Positions 26,937 to 36,786 of a stretch of 64,000 bases of DNA are shown one piece after another. Location: the NCBI GenBank assembly GCA_918797485.1, contig CAKKNE010000003.1, positions 992,001 through 1,056,000 of the forward strand. The letters are read 5' to 3'. A program made the translations under genes and the position numbers. Under the pieces are notes generated by a model that saw nothing but the letters and a program-made list of their open reading frames with translations, was not told where the DNA came from and did not search any database. How positions within the stretch are numbered: the stretch's first letter is position 1; the number at the start of each line of letters is the position of its first letter. This stretch comes from Pelagomonas calceolata (Eukaryota; Sar; Pelagophyceae; Pelagomonadales; Pelagomonadaceae).

Positions 26937-29074
26937 TCACCGGGCGAGCCTCTTCTTCTCCTTCACGACGCGCCGCGTGACATCAGCAACAGCGTCGGCG
27001 ACGGCGTCCCGATCCTCTGTGGTAAACTTCGAGAGGTCGAACTTGTCGGGATGCCAACGCAGGAGGGCCGCGCGGACGGCTTTTTTTCGCGCTGACGCCG
27101 TCCTCGCGGAGCACACGGCGCCGGGCGGCGGCAAAGGCACGTCCGCGAGGCGGAGCGACCCCTCTTGCGCCGCGGCGAGCCGACGCTCGAACAGCTTGAA
27201 GGCTCGCTCGTGCGCGGCGGCGCTTTGGGATTGTCGCGGTGGCGTCGATCGCCGTCCCATCTGAGGTGGTGGCGGCGGCCGGCCTCCCCCCATCGGCGGC
27301 GGCGGCGGCTGATTCGCCGAGGCCGACCGCGGCGGCGGCGGCCGTCGTCCGGAAGGCGGCGGCGGAGGTGGTGCGTCCCTCTCGCCCCGCGCCAGCCGCA
27401 TGGCAACATCATCCCGCGCCGCCATGCCGGCGGCTCTATCAGCCGCCTCTTCGGAGCAATGCCTCAAGTCCTCGTCCAACGTGCACGGCTTTGGCGCGCT
27501 TCGGAGCCCCGCGAGCGCGTCCTCGATTGCCCGCAGCCTCGCGTGCGTCACGCCGTCCGTGAGAATAATCTCGAGGAGGGCGTGGCGCCGGGTGAGGCGT
27601 TCGAAGACGGCCGCGTCGGCCTGACCTGGAGCCGCGGTCTTTGCGAGGCCGAGGTGCGTGGCGGCGGCCATGAGCATGCGGTTGCGGACCCGTTTGGTTT
27701 GTTTCGCGTCGCCCGCCTGGAGTAGCGAGGCGCGAGCTTTCAGCACGAGGAGGGCTGCCCGCGGCGGTGGCCCCCCGCCCGGCGGCGCGCCGCGAGCATT
27801 GGCGCTGCCGAGGCACTCATCGAGACGCGGCCCGGCCGCGGCGCCGTCGCCAGCAGCCAGCGCCGCGCACGCGTCCGCGAGTGGTCCCGCTGGAGCCGAC
27901 GGCACCGCGTCGACGAATGCTTTTCGAGCACCGCTGACGGCGGCCACGTCAATAACAACGCGTCCAGCCCCGCCGCGCGGTCGTGCGGCTCCAGCGAGCC
28001 TACGCCGTTGTGTCTCGAAATGCCTCGCTTTCGCGACCAGCTCGCGCGCTTCCTTAATCTCGGCCTGGCCGCGTTGGCCGACCTCGCCGTCGGCCGCGCT
28101 CATCTCCACGACGGCCGCCTCGACCTGTGTAGAAATCAACATCGCGTCGATGGCGTGGGGCGTTGACGTTTGATTTCCACACAAGGCGTACAGAAAACGC
28201 GTCCTCGATCGCTCCCGCTGAATTTCCGACGGCCAATTTCGCTTGGCCGCGGCGCAGCATGGCGCGCGCGTAGGGCGCCTGCATGAAACAAACCGGTATG
28301 AATCACGATCGGATCAAATATTCTGTCGCGCAGACGCCGCATTCGTACGGGCGCGGCCTCAAATGCGAGTGTGCAGTCGCGTATCGCCCTGTGGTAGCAT
28401 ACCCGTGCCTTCGAGGCCCCGTGCTGCCGCGCCATCGCCATGTCGCATGCAGCTCGATTCGACAACAGGGCAGCGCGAAACGACCGCCGCGTCGCGTCGG
28501 CGGCATCGTCCGTAGCCCCGAGGCGGTCGAGCGCACGCGTATACGACTCACGCGCCGCCACGACATTATTCGCTCGGAATTGGCTATCACCGTCGGCCTT
28601 GGCCTTCGCCGCCGCGCCTGGAATGCCCAGGTCGCACGGGTTGGGCGCTGTTGGCGCAGCTCGCGGCGGTGGCGGCGGCCGCGACGGCACATCCCGCGTT
28701 GGTGGCGGTCGAGGGGCCTGCCGCGTCGGCGCGGGGGGCGCGCCCGGAACGGCTGCTTCTTTCGCTTTTTGCCGTTGGCGCGCTGCGTTGCGACGCCGTT
28801 TCTTCTCGAGGCGCGCAGCAGTCCGTCGTGCTTTCTCGTCGGCAGTCGGTGCGGCTGCAGTTGCGACTGGTGGCGGCGGTGGCGGCGCGGCCGCAGGAGG
28901 CGGTGCCCGCGGGGGCAGCGGAGGCGGGGGCGGCTCGGCCACGAAGCGGCCCCTGTCGTCCGTCTGGCCGGTGGCGCTCTTCCAGAGCTTCGAGCTGGCC
29001 TTCTTTAGCTTGCGCAGCATCGATGACTTCTTCTGCGCGCCGCCATTGTTCTCTGGCTGCATCGGGCGGCGCAT
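26937..29074 (-). CDS. TPR and J-domain co-chaperone-like protein (three exons)
   Basis: Three exons give about 666 residues: 29074-28349, 28278-28192 and 28124-26937. The N-terminal third is basic and Pro-rich, then TPR repeats follow (AKADGDSQFRANNVVAARES, NRAACDMAMAR, AIRDCTLAFEAAP joined to YARAMLRRGQAKLAVG across intron 1). The C-terminus is a J-domain-like helix pair with the HPD tripeptide (KKAVRAALLRWHPDKFDLS). TPR plus J proteins recruit Hsp70 to clients. Intron 1 (28279-28348, 70 nt, GTACGA...CATGCAG) is ordinary; intron 2 (28125-28191) is an introner. The donor of intron 2 could also be 28182, which keeps frame. ATG 29062 is an alternative start. Confidence 0.75.
28125..28191 (-). 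mobile_element. Short introner acting as an intron
   Basis: On the coding strand the element reads TTGTGTGGAAATCAAACG at its left end and GTTGATTTCTACACAG at its right, with the hairpin arm CCACGCCATCGACGCGATG between. The 8 bp before the terminus start with GT (GTACGCCT) and the exon after starts GTCGAGGC, so the target duplication is no longer visible. Phase 0. Confidence 0.8.
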
Positions 29075-29435
29075 TGATGGCACGGGGCAGCCTCGACGCG
29101 CCCGGCAGCTTTGCGAAGGCAGCGCCGGCGCTTTTGCAGCAACGGGGAAATGAGAAATGCGGGGCTGATTTTCCCCAGCCCTGAGCAGGGCTCCGGGAGC
29201 TGTGAAGGGACAGTTGAGTTCTATCACTCATCACCTGCGCCGAAACCCGTGAGATGCTGCAAACAGCGCGGGAGAGCGCTGCATCTCGCTGCACGGGCGT
29301 ACGCATCGCGCGTCGGCTGCCTCTAGTAGCTATATTGGGAGAGCACTGCACGCCTCGGCGTGCGCATCGTGCGTCGGGCTGCCTCTCGTAGCTATATCGT
29401 CAGTGGAGTAGTCCCATCAGTGAGCCGCAATCACC
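29075..29435. other. Divergent intergenic region with duplicated promoter segment
   Basis: A 361-bp region between the TPR/J gene and the RCC1 gene. It contains a roughly 60-bp tandem duplication (29281-29400); each unit carries GGCTGCCTCT and GTAGCTATAT. Confidence 0.6.
29281..29400 (+). repeat. About 60-bp tandem promoter duplication
   Basis: Unit 1 (29281-29340) and unit 2 (29341-29400) share GCTGCACG/ACTGCACG, GCATCG, GCGTCGG, GGCTGCCTCT and GTAGCTATAT in the same order. The second unit ends 36 bp before the RCC1 ATG, so each may carry a TATA-like start signal. Confidence 0.65.
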
Positions 29436-31359
29436 ATGACGCAGCTGGGGCAGCTCTCGGAGCTCTCGATTGCCTCCCAGCACTCGGTCGGCTCCCAACG
29501 CTCCAAGGCTAGCTTCGCCACCAGCGCTACTGGTACCACTCTACGTAGTGGGACCATACGTAGCGGCACCACAAGGAGAACGCAGCGAACGTATCAGAGC
29601 AGCAAAACGAGAATAGACGATGAGGAGCCACCGCGGCCCTCGTGCGGCGTAGGCCTTGATAACTTACGAGTGCGATGGAAAGACGAGAAACTCTATGGTG
29701 GGCGTCGTGTGCTTGGCGTGCCCCGCACGTCGCGGGACGGCGGCTTCTTTTTGATAATCGACGACGAAGGGTACCTGCAGCTCCACGGCCGGACGCCGTT
29801 CGGCTGGGAGCCGGAACGATATCAGGAGGAGCATCCCGACCCCTTCGCCGAGGAGCTCGATTTGCGGGCAGAGTACTTCCACTGCACGCGCCGCGTTCGG
29901 ACGTATGAGTACTCTGATCTACCGCACTCGCATATCCTTGCAACTGGGTCATACCACTCGATCGTTGTCTCGGGCGACGCCGATGCATGCGTATATTGCC
30001 TGTATCACGGCCGGGAGATCGACGAGCCTCCCACAATAACTCGGCTGCTCTTGCCCGCCCCGACGCGGATCCGTGCGGTCGCTGCCAGCAAAGAATCATA
30101 CCTTCTGCTCGCCGAGACGGGTCAAGTGTACGAGGGCTTGTTTGATGACGAGGAGCCGCGTCCGATCGAGGCTCTGGCCCAAGCTCGGTGCCGATCCGTT
30201 GCGTGCGGCGAGGAGCACTACCTCGTCGCGACCTTCGACGGCATTGCGTATAGCTGGGGCCGCGGCGCCGACGGCCGGCTCGGGCACGACTCGGAGCGCG
30301 ACGTGGCGAGGCCACGAGTTCTTCAAGTAGAACGTGCCGTTGCGGTCGCTGCTGGAGACGACCATTCGTGCGTCCTCTGCGCCGACGCGGGCGGCATTGA
30401 GGGGTCCGAGGTCTACTTGTTCGGCGGCAACGCGCGGGGCCAACTCGGAACGGGCGATCGCTACGAGTGCCTGACGCCGACGCGCGTCGACGTCGGCACC
30501 GTCGTCGTGTCCGCGGCGTTGGGCAGGCAGTTTACGCTGCTAATCAACGCGCGCGGCGCGCTGCTGTCGTGCGGCTGCGGGGCGCGGAACGGACAAGATT
30601 CGAACGCCGATAGCCTCATCGTGCGGCGCGTCGAGGCCCTAGCGGAGGTCGCCGTCGTCGCCGTCGCCGCCGGTGCTTTTCATAGCATGGCGGCGAGCGA
30701 CGCGGGCGCTGTCTATCGATGGGGCGGCGATCCGGAAGCTCTGGAGACGTATCGTTGGACCGGGGACCCTGACGCCATTGCCAAGCCGTTCGCCTCGACG
30801 CCAGAACAGGACGTCACGCTGCGCGTCGCGTGCAACGACTGCCATGTCTGTAGACGAGCAGACCACCTCGCGAGAACGCCGGCGCTTCTCTCGGAGCCGT
30901 GCCGGATCCAATCGCGCGAGGAGGAGCCGTTCTGGCCCTGGTGCTGCCTCGGCGTCCGTTCGAAGTACGACACCATTTCCACGCCATCGATGCGACGCGT
31001 CTCATTCACACAGGCCCGACGACGAGATACTGCCCAGAGTCGATGTAACTACCGACCCGGAATTGGAGCCAGGCGCGGAGATTTACGAGTATCCGGCCCA
31101 GCCGTGCAACCTCGAGATTACCGCGAGGCACAGCCCCTACGTCGTCGAGATGAACGTCGTCGCGCGGGGAGGCAAACGGAATAGCGTGTTCCTCCGAGAA
31201 GAGGTAAGGCACCTAGCCTGGCGCCTCGACCCGTTCGACAGCAAAACGCTGATCCTGACGCGGAACGGCGTCGACGACTCGTTCACGTTCAAGGAGCGCA
31301 AGCGCGCCGGCGAGTGGATCCGCGCGCTCGAGGCCTGGGCCGCATGGTCACCCCTGTAG
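29436..31359 (+). CDS. RCC1-repeat protein with C-terminal PH-like domain (two exons)
   Basis: Exons 29436-30964 and 31014-31359 encode 624 residues. The N-terminus is Ser/Thr/Arg-rich (residues 1-70). From about 120 to 450 are RCC1 propeller blades: SEVYLFGGNARGQLGTGD, AYSWGRGADGRLGHDS, GEEHYLVATFDG, and AAGAFHSMAASDAG. A Cys cluster (CNDCHVC) follows near 470. Exon 2 begins PDDEILPRVDV and ends in a PH-like strand-helix pattern (LAWRLDPFDSKTLILTRNG ... RAGEWIRALEAWA). RCC1 proteins can be Ran exchange factors or scaffolds; Ran activity is not claimed. The 49-nt intron is a degenerate introner (30965-31013). Convergent with the WW gene, 23 bp between stops. Confidence 0.8.
30965..31013 (+). 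mobile_element. Degenerate 49-nt introner
   Basis: GTACGACA at the donor and GCCCGACG after the acceptor share five of eight bases, consistent with a worn target duplication. The intron holds the hairpin arm CACGCCATCGATGCGACG and ends in TTCACACAG. Splicing at phase 2 joins RSK to PDDEIL. Confidence 0.7.
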
Positions 31360-31382
31360 TTGTTTTAAATCACTCACAAATT

Positions 31383-33057
31383 TTAATCGTTCACTACGAG
31401 AGGCCCCTTGAGTTTGTCCATGTGGTTCTCCAAGGGGTAGTCGTCCTCGAGGTCCTCCACAACCATGTCGTCCTTGAGAGGGGCGGGGAACTCCGCTCCA
31501 GAGCCTAGGCGGGCGGGAAACTCAAAGTCATCCTGAGTCGCCGCCTCCGGATGTTCAAAGGTGGAATGGGAATGATGTTCCGCCGCGACGACGAGCGTCT
31601 TCGCCGCCGGCTTGCGCCGGCCGAAGCACCACGACCGCTTCTTCTTCGGCTTCTTCGGCGCCGGGGCCGCCGCGGCCTTCAGCTTCGGCGCCTCGGGCAG
31701 CGTCCACGACGTCTCGCCCGTGAGGCGGTTCCAGTAGTAGGTGTTGCCGTCATGTGTTTCGTGCGTCTCCCAGGGCTCGGGCGGCCCGGCGGGCTCCTCC
31801 TTCTTTTCCGGAACGGTTGCTTTTTTCTCGGGGGTCTTCGGGGCCTCCTGCTTAGTTTCCTCCACGGGGGCAGCGCGCTTCGGCATGCGAATGAACTCCT
31901 CCTTGATGCCGCGCTCGATGCCGCCTTCCTCGTACTCGATGACGTAGAGACCTTCCTCCGTGAAATCGGTTATGCGACCCGGGTAGAAGGTCTTCCCTGC
32001 CCGGTAGCGGCACTCGACCTTCGTCCCCTTCGGAAATTTGGCTCGCTTTTTCTTTTCGCAATCCTCCCCGCACCAGCAACAACAGAGCCATCTGACGCAT
32101 CTGACGAGACAGCACCGCTTCTTCTTCGTCTTCTTTTTATGACGCGGTTCCTCGTCCATCGAGCCCCGGCTGCCCCGCGAGGCCCGCTCGTCCATCGACT
32201 TGCGCCGCATCTCCTTCTCCCTTGCTTTTTGGCGCTTCCGCCTCCTTCTATATTCACGGCAACAACAGCAGATGCAGCAGCAGCAGCACCAATCGAACAC
32301 CTTGCTGCCTGTGTGGAAATCAAAATTTTACGGCGCGTTCGTGCTGAATCATCGCGTCGTCCTCCACGCCATCGACGCGACGCCTGCTCGATGGCGTGGC
32401 GATGCCGGTTCCTCGCCGCTCGACCGAGCCAGGACGGCCGCGTCATCGCCGAGAAATGACTTAGTGAAGAATTGTCGGGTGCACCCGTCGCACTGGTTGA
32501 TTTCCACACAGCTTGCTGCAAAAGCTTTGTTTCGTAGAGACGCGCGGATCGAAGCTAAGGCCTTCTTCCTTGTAGTCGTATTTGCACTCTCTGTCGAACT
32601 GCTGCGTTAGCGGCGTCGGCTTCTTGTAAGCTTCCAAATCTCGCGAGCGTAATGCTCGCACTTCGAGCTCATAGGGCGTGAACACGTGTTTCGCACCTCG
32701 CTCCCGCAAATAGGCTATCCTATCTTGCTCCTCCTGGGTCATGTGGAGGTCCTTCCACTCGACCTGTGTGGAAATCAAAAATTTACGGCGCGTTCGTGCT
32801 GAATCATCGCGTCGTCCTCCACGCCATCGACGCGACGCCTGCTCGATGGCGTGGCCATGCCGGTTCCTCGCCGCTCGACCGAGCCAGGACGGCCGCGTCA
32901 TTGCGCACCCGACGCACTGGTTGATTTCCACACAGCACTCGACGTGGTAGCGTTCCTTTTCGTTGTAAACTTTTGCGGCTGGTGGTGCATTCATTCCGAG
33001 GAGCTTGTTCATGCGAACCTCCTCGGGCACCTCGCCGAGGGCGAGCGGCGGCGCCAT
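31383..33057 (-). CDS. Cys-rich, Tudor-like and WW-domain protein (three exons, two introners)
   Basis: Exons 33057-32944, 32763-32520 and 32308-31383 give 427 residues. The N-terminus (residues 1-120) is helical and charged (RIAYLRERGAKHVFTP). Exon 3 opens with a striking Cys cluster (VFDWCCCCCICCCC) that may be palmitoylated, then a basic/acidic Lys-Arg segment, another Cys patch (RCCLVRCVRWLCCCWC), a Tudor/agenet-like stretch (KVECRYRAGKTFYPGRI, YVIEYEEGG), and a WW domain (WETHETHDGNTYYWNRLTG). WW domains bind proline motifs. Both introns are introners with intact 8-bp target duplications, and splicing at the first base of the duplicated target restores the original frame in both. ATG at 33057 (TTG at 33063 rejected). 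Confidence 0.75.
32301..32519 (-). mobile_element. Introner with perfect 8-bp target duplication (GC-AG intron)
   Basis: The element (32309-32511, 203 bp) has termini CTGTGTGGAAATCAA on both ends in inverted orientation and is flanked by CTTGCTGC (32301-32308 and 32512-32519; GCAGCAAG on the coding strand). The target starts with GC, so exact restoration requires a GC-AG intron (32309-32519). Using the inner GT of the terminus would insert four codons in frame instead. It carries a 12-bp stem, CCACGCCATCGA with TCGATGGCGTGG. Confidence 0.92.
32756..32943 (-). mobile_element. Introner with perfect 8-bp target duplication (GT-AG intron)
   Basis: The element (32764-32935, 172 bp) is closely similar to the copy at 32309 but lacks about 30 bp near its left end. 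It is flanked by CACTCGAC (32756-32763 and 32936-32943; GTCGAGTG on the coding strand). The donor is the GT of that duplicated target (intron 32764-32943, 180 nt) and splicing restores YHVEWKDL. Confidence 0.93.
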
Positions 33058-33125
33058 CGTCAATTGGGCGTTGGCTTTAGTGGTTTTGGTCCTTCCATCT
33101 TTTCTTCGATGGCGTGCAGCGCAGA

Positions 33126-33166
33126 GGGCAGCCCAGCTCTTGGGTAGCTAGCTGCGAGGGCAGCCC
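33126..33166 (-). promoter_or_regulatory. Paired GGGCAGCCC elements
   Basis: Two copies of the GGGCTGCCC element in reverse orientation (33126-33134 and 33157-33166) lie 70-110 bp upstream of the WW gene ATG. Confidence 0.4.
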
Positions 33167-33288
33167 TTGCCAGCGCCACAGACTCGCGGCCCGGGATGTC
33201 GGCCAACGTGCACCACAAGTGAGCCCTTGCTTGCGTAGCCAGTCCAGGGGTGGCCTGGCAGCGCTACAACTCGATGCGCTGCACTTGT

Positions 33289-33312
33289 GCTAGTGTGTTA
33301 CAGCTCGCTAGC
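33289..33312 (-). promoter_or_regulatory. 24-bp intergenic element, copy 7
   Basis: GCTAGTGTGTTACA, GCT, CGCTAGC. It lies 232 bp upstream of the WW gene and 37 bp from the stop of the glucosidase gene; only the WW gene has its start nearby. Confidence 0.6.
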
Positions 33313-33348
33313 AACAAATTCAGGCGTAAGATCTTTATATAACTAAAC

Positions 33349-36291
33349 TTAGAAGGTAAAGTCGACAGCCCACGCCCCCGCCATGGGCAGATCCGGCCGG
33401 CGGATCGTCAGCGCCCCGGCCGTCCAGGAGAAGTCGACGGCGCGGCCCGCGACGGCCACGGCCTTCGGCGACGCCGGCAGGCCGAGCACGACGATGCGCT
33501 CGACGACGTTCGCCGGCGCGAAGCCGCCTCCGTCGGCCGCCTCGACGCCGAGCGCGCGGGCCCGCGCGTCGCACTCGTGCGCCGGCGCCGCGGATAGCTT
33601 GCCATTGGCATAGGAAAACGCAGTCCTTGCGAAGCCGCCGCGGACAAAGTCAAACGACACGCCGTCGTCGAGGAACACCTCGCCGGCCGCGGCACCGTTC
33701 GCGTCGAGCGCGACCGTGAGCTCGTAGGGGTCCGTAGCCATGGCCACGGTGCTGCGGCGCAGGCGCCGCTGGCGCGCGATTATCGTGTTGCCGCGCTGAA
33801 ACAACGGAGCCGTTCCCTCGATCGGCGCCTTCGCCCTGACACGCTGACCCCGCGAATCGTGCGTGAGCGGAGCGGCGCCGTGTACTTCGTACCAACGGCC
33901 AGGCGGCAAATACGCGTCGACGTGAGACGCCCCCTGCTCCGTGACGGGCTTGACCAGTAACGCCGAGCCCACCATCCACTGGTCGTCCAAAAGCAACGCA
34001 CCACTATCAGAAGGAAACTCGGCCCAGAGCGGCCGCATGACCGGCAAGCCAGAGAAGCGCGACTCGGCAAACACCTGTGTGGAAATCAAATTTCGGGCGC
34101 CCAACGCCATCGACGCGATATTTTCTCAGTAGCTGCGTCTGCTCGATGGCGTGAAAATTGCAGAAATTTTAACTCACTGGTTGATTTCCACACAGCTCTC
34201 GACCGAATACCAGTAAGGTAACAACGCGTACCTGTCCGCGATCGCCCTGCGAATGTACGAAGTCGTGGGCTGACCGAAAGACCATGGTTCTCTCCTTTTG
34301 GCATCATGATGCGCGTGCCCGCGGAAGAACGGCGTGTAGGCCGCGGCCTGGATCCAGCGCGCCATGAGCTCCGCGTCGGGGTCGCCGAAGAAGCCGCCCG
34401 CGTCGGCGCCGACAAAGATCAAGCCACACACGGACATGGACAGTAACATGGGAGCGGCCTGTTTCAGATGCGACCACTGCGCCGCGTTGTCGCCCGTCCA
34501 GACGGCGCCCCAGCGCTGGCTACCAGCGTAGAATGATCTAGATAGCACGAAGGGCCGCTTGTTCGCATCGCGCAGCATCAGGCCCTCCGCCGTAGCTCGC
34601 TGGAAGTACATGCCGTACAGGTTGTGCCACTCCCGATGCTCGACCCCATCCAAGTTCACTACGGACTTGTGCATCGTCACCTCGGGCCCATTAAAAACGC
34701 TCATCTCGTTCATGTCGTTCCAGATGTACAGAGACGAGGTACTACCTTGGTAGTTCTCCAGACTAAACCGCTCGGCCCACCACTGCCGCACTTTCGCATT
34801 CGTAAAGTCGGGATATGATGAAGAACCGGGCCAGCACCAGCCGTCGAAGTCATTTGAGCCGTCCTTCAGGTACAGTCCTTTACTCTCAGCCTCTTTATGG
34901 ACCACATACCCGTTGTCTCTCTTAATATGCGGATCGACGATGGTCACCATGCGTCTTCCGGTAGACCACAGGTCCTCCTGCATCGTGACCGGATCAGGGA
35001 ACAGGTTCGAGTCCCACGTAAAGTAGCGCTTGCCGTCCGTGTGCTCGATGTCGAGCCAAAGCACATCATAAGGTATGTCCTCCTCCTCGAAGCGGCCGTG
35101 CACGGCTCGTACGTCAGCTTCGTCCTTGTAGTTCCAGCGGCACTGGTGGTATCCTAGAGCGAAGAGTGGAGGTAATTCCTGCGCTCCCGTCAACGAAGCA
35201 TATTGGGAGAAGCCTTCCGCCGGTGTCGATGGAGCGAAGAGGAAGAGCTCCAGTACACCGGACTCACTCACGAAGTGCAATGAGTAATCATCAGAGACGT
35301 CGACGAACGTCTCCGAGGGGTTGTTGTAGAAGACGCCGGCCGTGTTATGAGACGTTCGAGACGGATCGACGGCCCATGCTAAAGGTATAGCACCATATAA
35401 AGCCATCGGGACATCTAGGTCGTACTCGAAGACGTCCAAGTTGTAGAATCTATAAGGTTCATTGTACTGAGAGCCCGTGGTGGGTTTGAGGGCGAACGAC
35501 GAAGCGTGCTCCGCCAACCCAAAAGCCGCCTTGCTGCCTGGGAATGATACGTCAATTCCGACGGACGTCGGGCCGTGCTTCGGGCGGTCCGTGTGGCCCG
35601 AGAACGTTTCTTCCAATCCGTCTTCCGACGTCGACTTGACGTACTCCTTCACTTCTTTGGTACCATCTTCAAACCGAGCCAACCCATCCTCCCAGTAGCC
35701 GGCAATTTTTTTACACTCATTCCCGTCCCACGCGTAGTCCTTCTCACATTTTGATGCGACCTCTTGCGTCGCCTCGGCTCCGACCGTCGTCCCTCGTTCG
35801 AAATGGAGCAATGACCGCTGGTTGAGGACGACGGACGGCTCCTTGGCTGATGGTGGCGTTAATTGAACGGAGAAGGGCTCGTACGTTACGTCTACAGTAT
35901 GGCCCGAGCTCAGCTTGAGCGTAGCCTTATCGGTCGTTTTTGACAGAGCTGCCTTCGTATCCAACTCAAATGTATCGCTAAGTAACACGTCGGGCGCCTC
36001 CCATCGGACTTTATCCTTCTCGACGACTCTGGTTCGTACTACACCATTATCAGCGTGCGGCGCGACACTCACCAAAAGAGGAGGCTGGACTTGATCAGAT
36101 ACCTCCAACCGTAGGATGCCGTCGACCAAGGCAACGCCGGCCGCATCCACTTTATATGAGGGCGGCGGCACCGGGGGTTTCCGGTGCACCCTGCAGAAGC
36201 GCGTGTCCTGGCACGTGCGGAACTTGCTCCTATCTACAGCTTGGGTCGTGGCGAGGAGCAGCGCGGCGACGGCGAGCCGGCTGTGCGCCAT
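33349..36291 (-). CDS. Glucosidase II alpha subunit (GH31), two exons
   Basis: Exons 36291-34204 and 34074-33349 give 937 residues. The N-terminal signal peptide (MAHSRLAVAALLLATTQA) is followed directly by VDRSKFRTCQDTRFCRVHR, the start of mature glucosidase II alpha. The GH31 catalytic nucleophile region is WNDMNEMSVFNGPEVTMH near residue 523; DVLWLDIEHTDGKRYFTWD and RSFYAGSQRWGAVWTGDN are also present. In the ER this enzyme trims two glucoses from N-glycans and works with a beta subunit. The usual WNDMNEPS is WNDMNEMS here, an unusual change next to the nucleophile. An introner splits the gene between YWYS and VFAESRFSGLPVMRPLW, and splicing at the GT at 34203 joins them precisely as in the family. 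Confidence 0.92.
34075..34195 (-). mobile_element. Introner in the glucosidase II gene
   Basis: A 121-bp element with CTGTGTGGAAATCAA on the coding strand at its start and AAATTTGATTTCCACACAG at its end; the interior differs from the longer copies but keeps the two hairpin arms. The flanks are GTCGAGAG and GTGTTTGC, which share only GT, so the target duplication has been lost or replaced. The intron runs 34075-34203, phase 0. Confidence 0.88.
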
Positions 36292-36786
36292 TTCCTTGCG
36301 ACGCGCCGACGGCTTTTGCTTGTGACGCGCCGACGCGTACGCTGTGCAGAGAGACCTCTTTCGGGTCGCTTGCTTGTGTACTCGCTGCGTCAGCAGCGCG
36401 AGTTCTCACACGTCGTCTTAGCGATGCCGCGACCACTACTGGTGCCCGCGATGACGTGTATGTTGCACAGCACTCCCGCAGCGTCGGCGGAGGAGGCGAT
36501 TCGATGGGTGCTCTAGGTGAGACATACTAGGAACACGGAGGCCGCGCGGAATGCCTCTCCGGAGCGCTAGGCCCCGGCTCCGAGCCCTCCCTCGCGAGAT
36601 CGATCGCTCCGCGGCGCCTTTCCATCAACTTCTCGACACACACGGTTGGTGTGTGGAGCTGGGCCATCGCTTTCTGTCTGCCGCGCGAGGGCAGCACGCC
36701 AACGAGTGCTTGGGACAACGCGAATTCGCTGGCCCTTCGACGCGGTAGCTGTGCGGTAGCTGTACACAGAAGACACACAAGCCACC
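36292..36786. other. Divergent intergenic region
   Basis: A 495-bp region between the glucosidase II and PH-protein genes. A GACGCGCCGACG direct repeat lies at 36299-36310 and 36327-36338. I see no copy of the 24-bp element and no supported ORF. Confidence 0.5.

Noticed and set aside
32266-32344. Recurring peptide pieces such as CVEIKF, CGNQP, FHTALDVV and PRHRRDA at ORF ends
   Set aside because: These are read-through translations of introner termini and hairpins, not a protein family.
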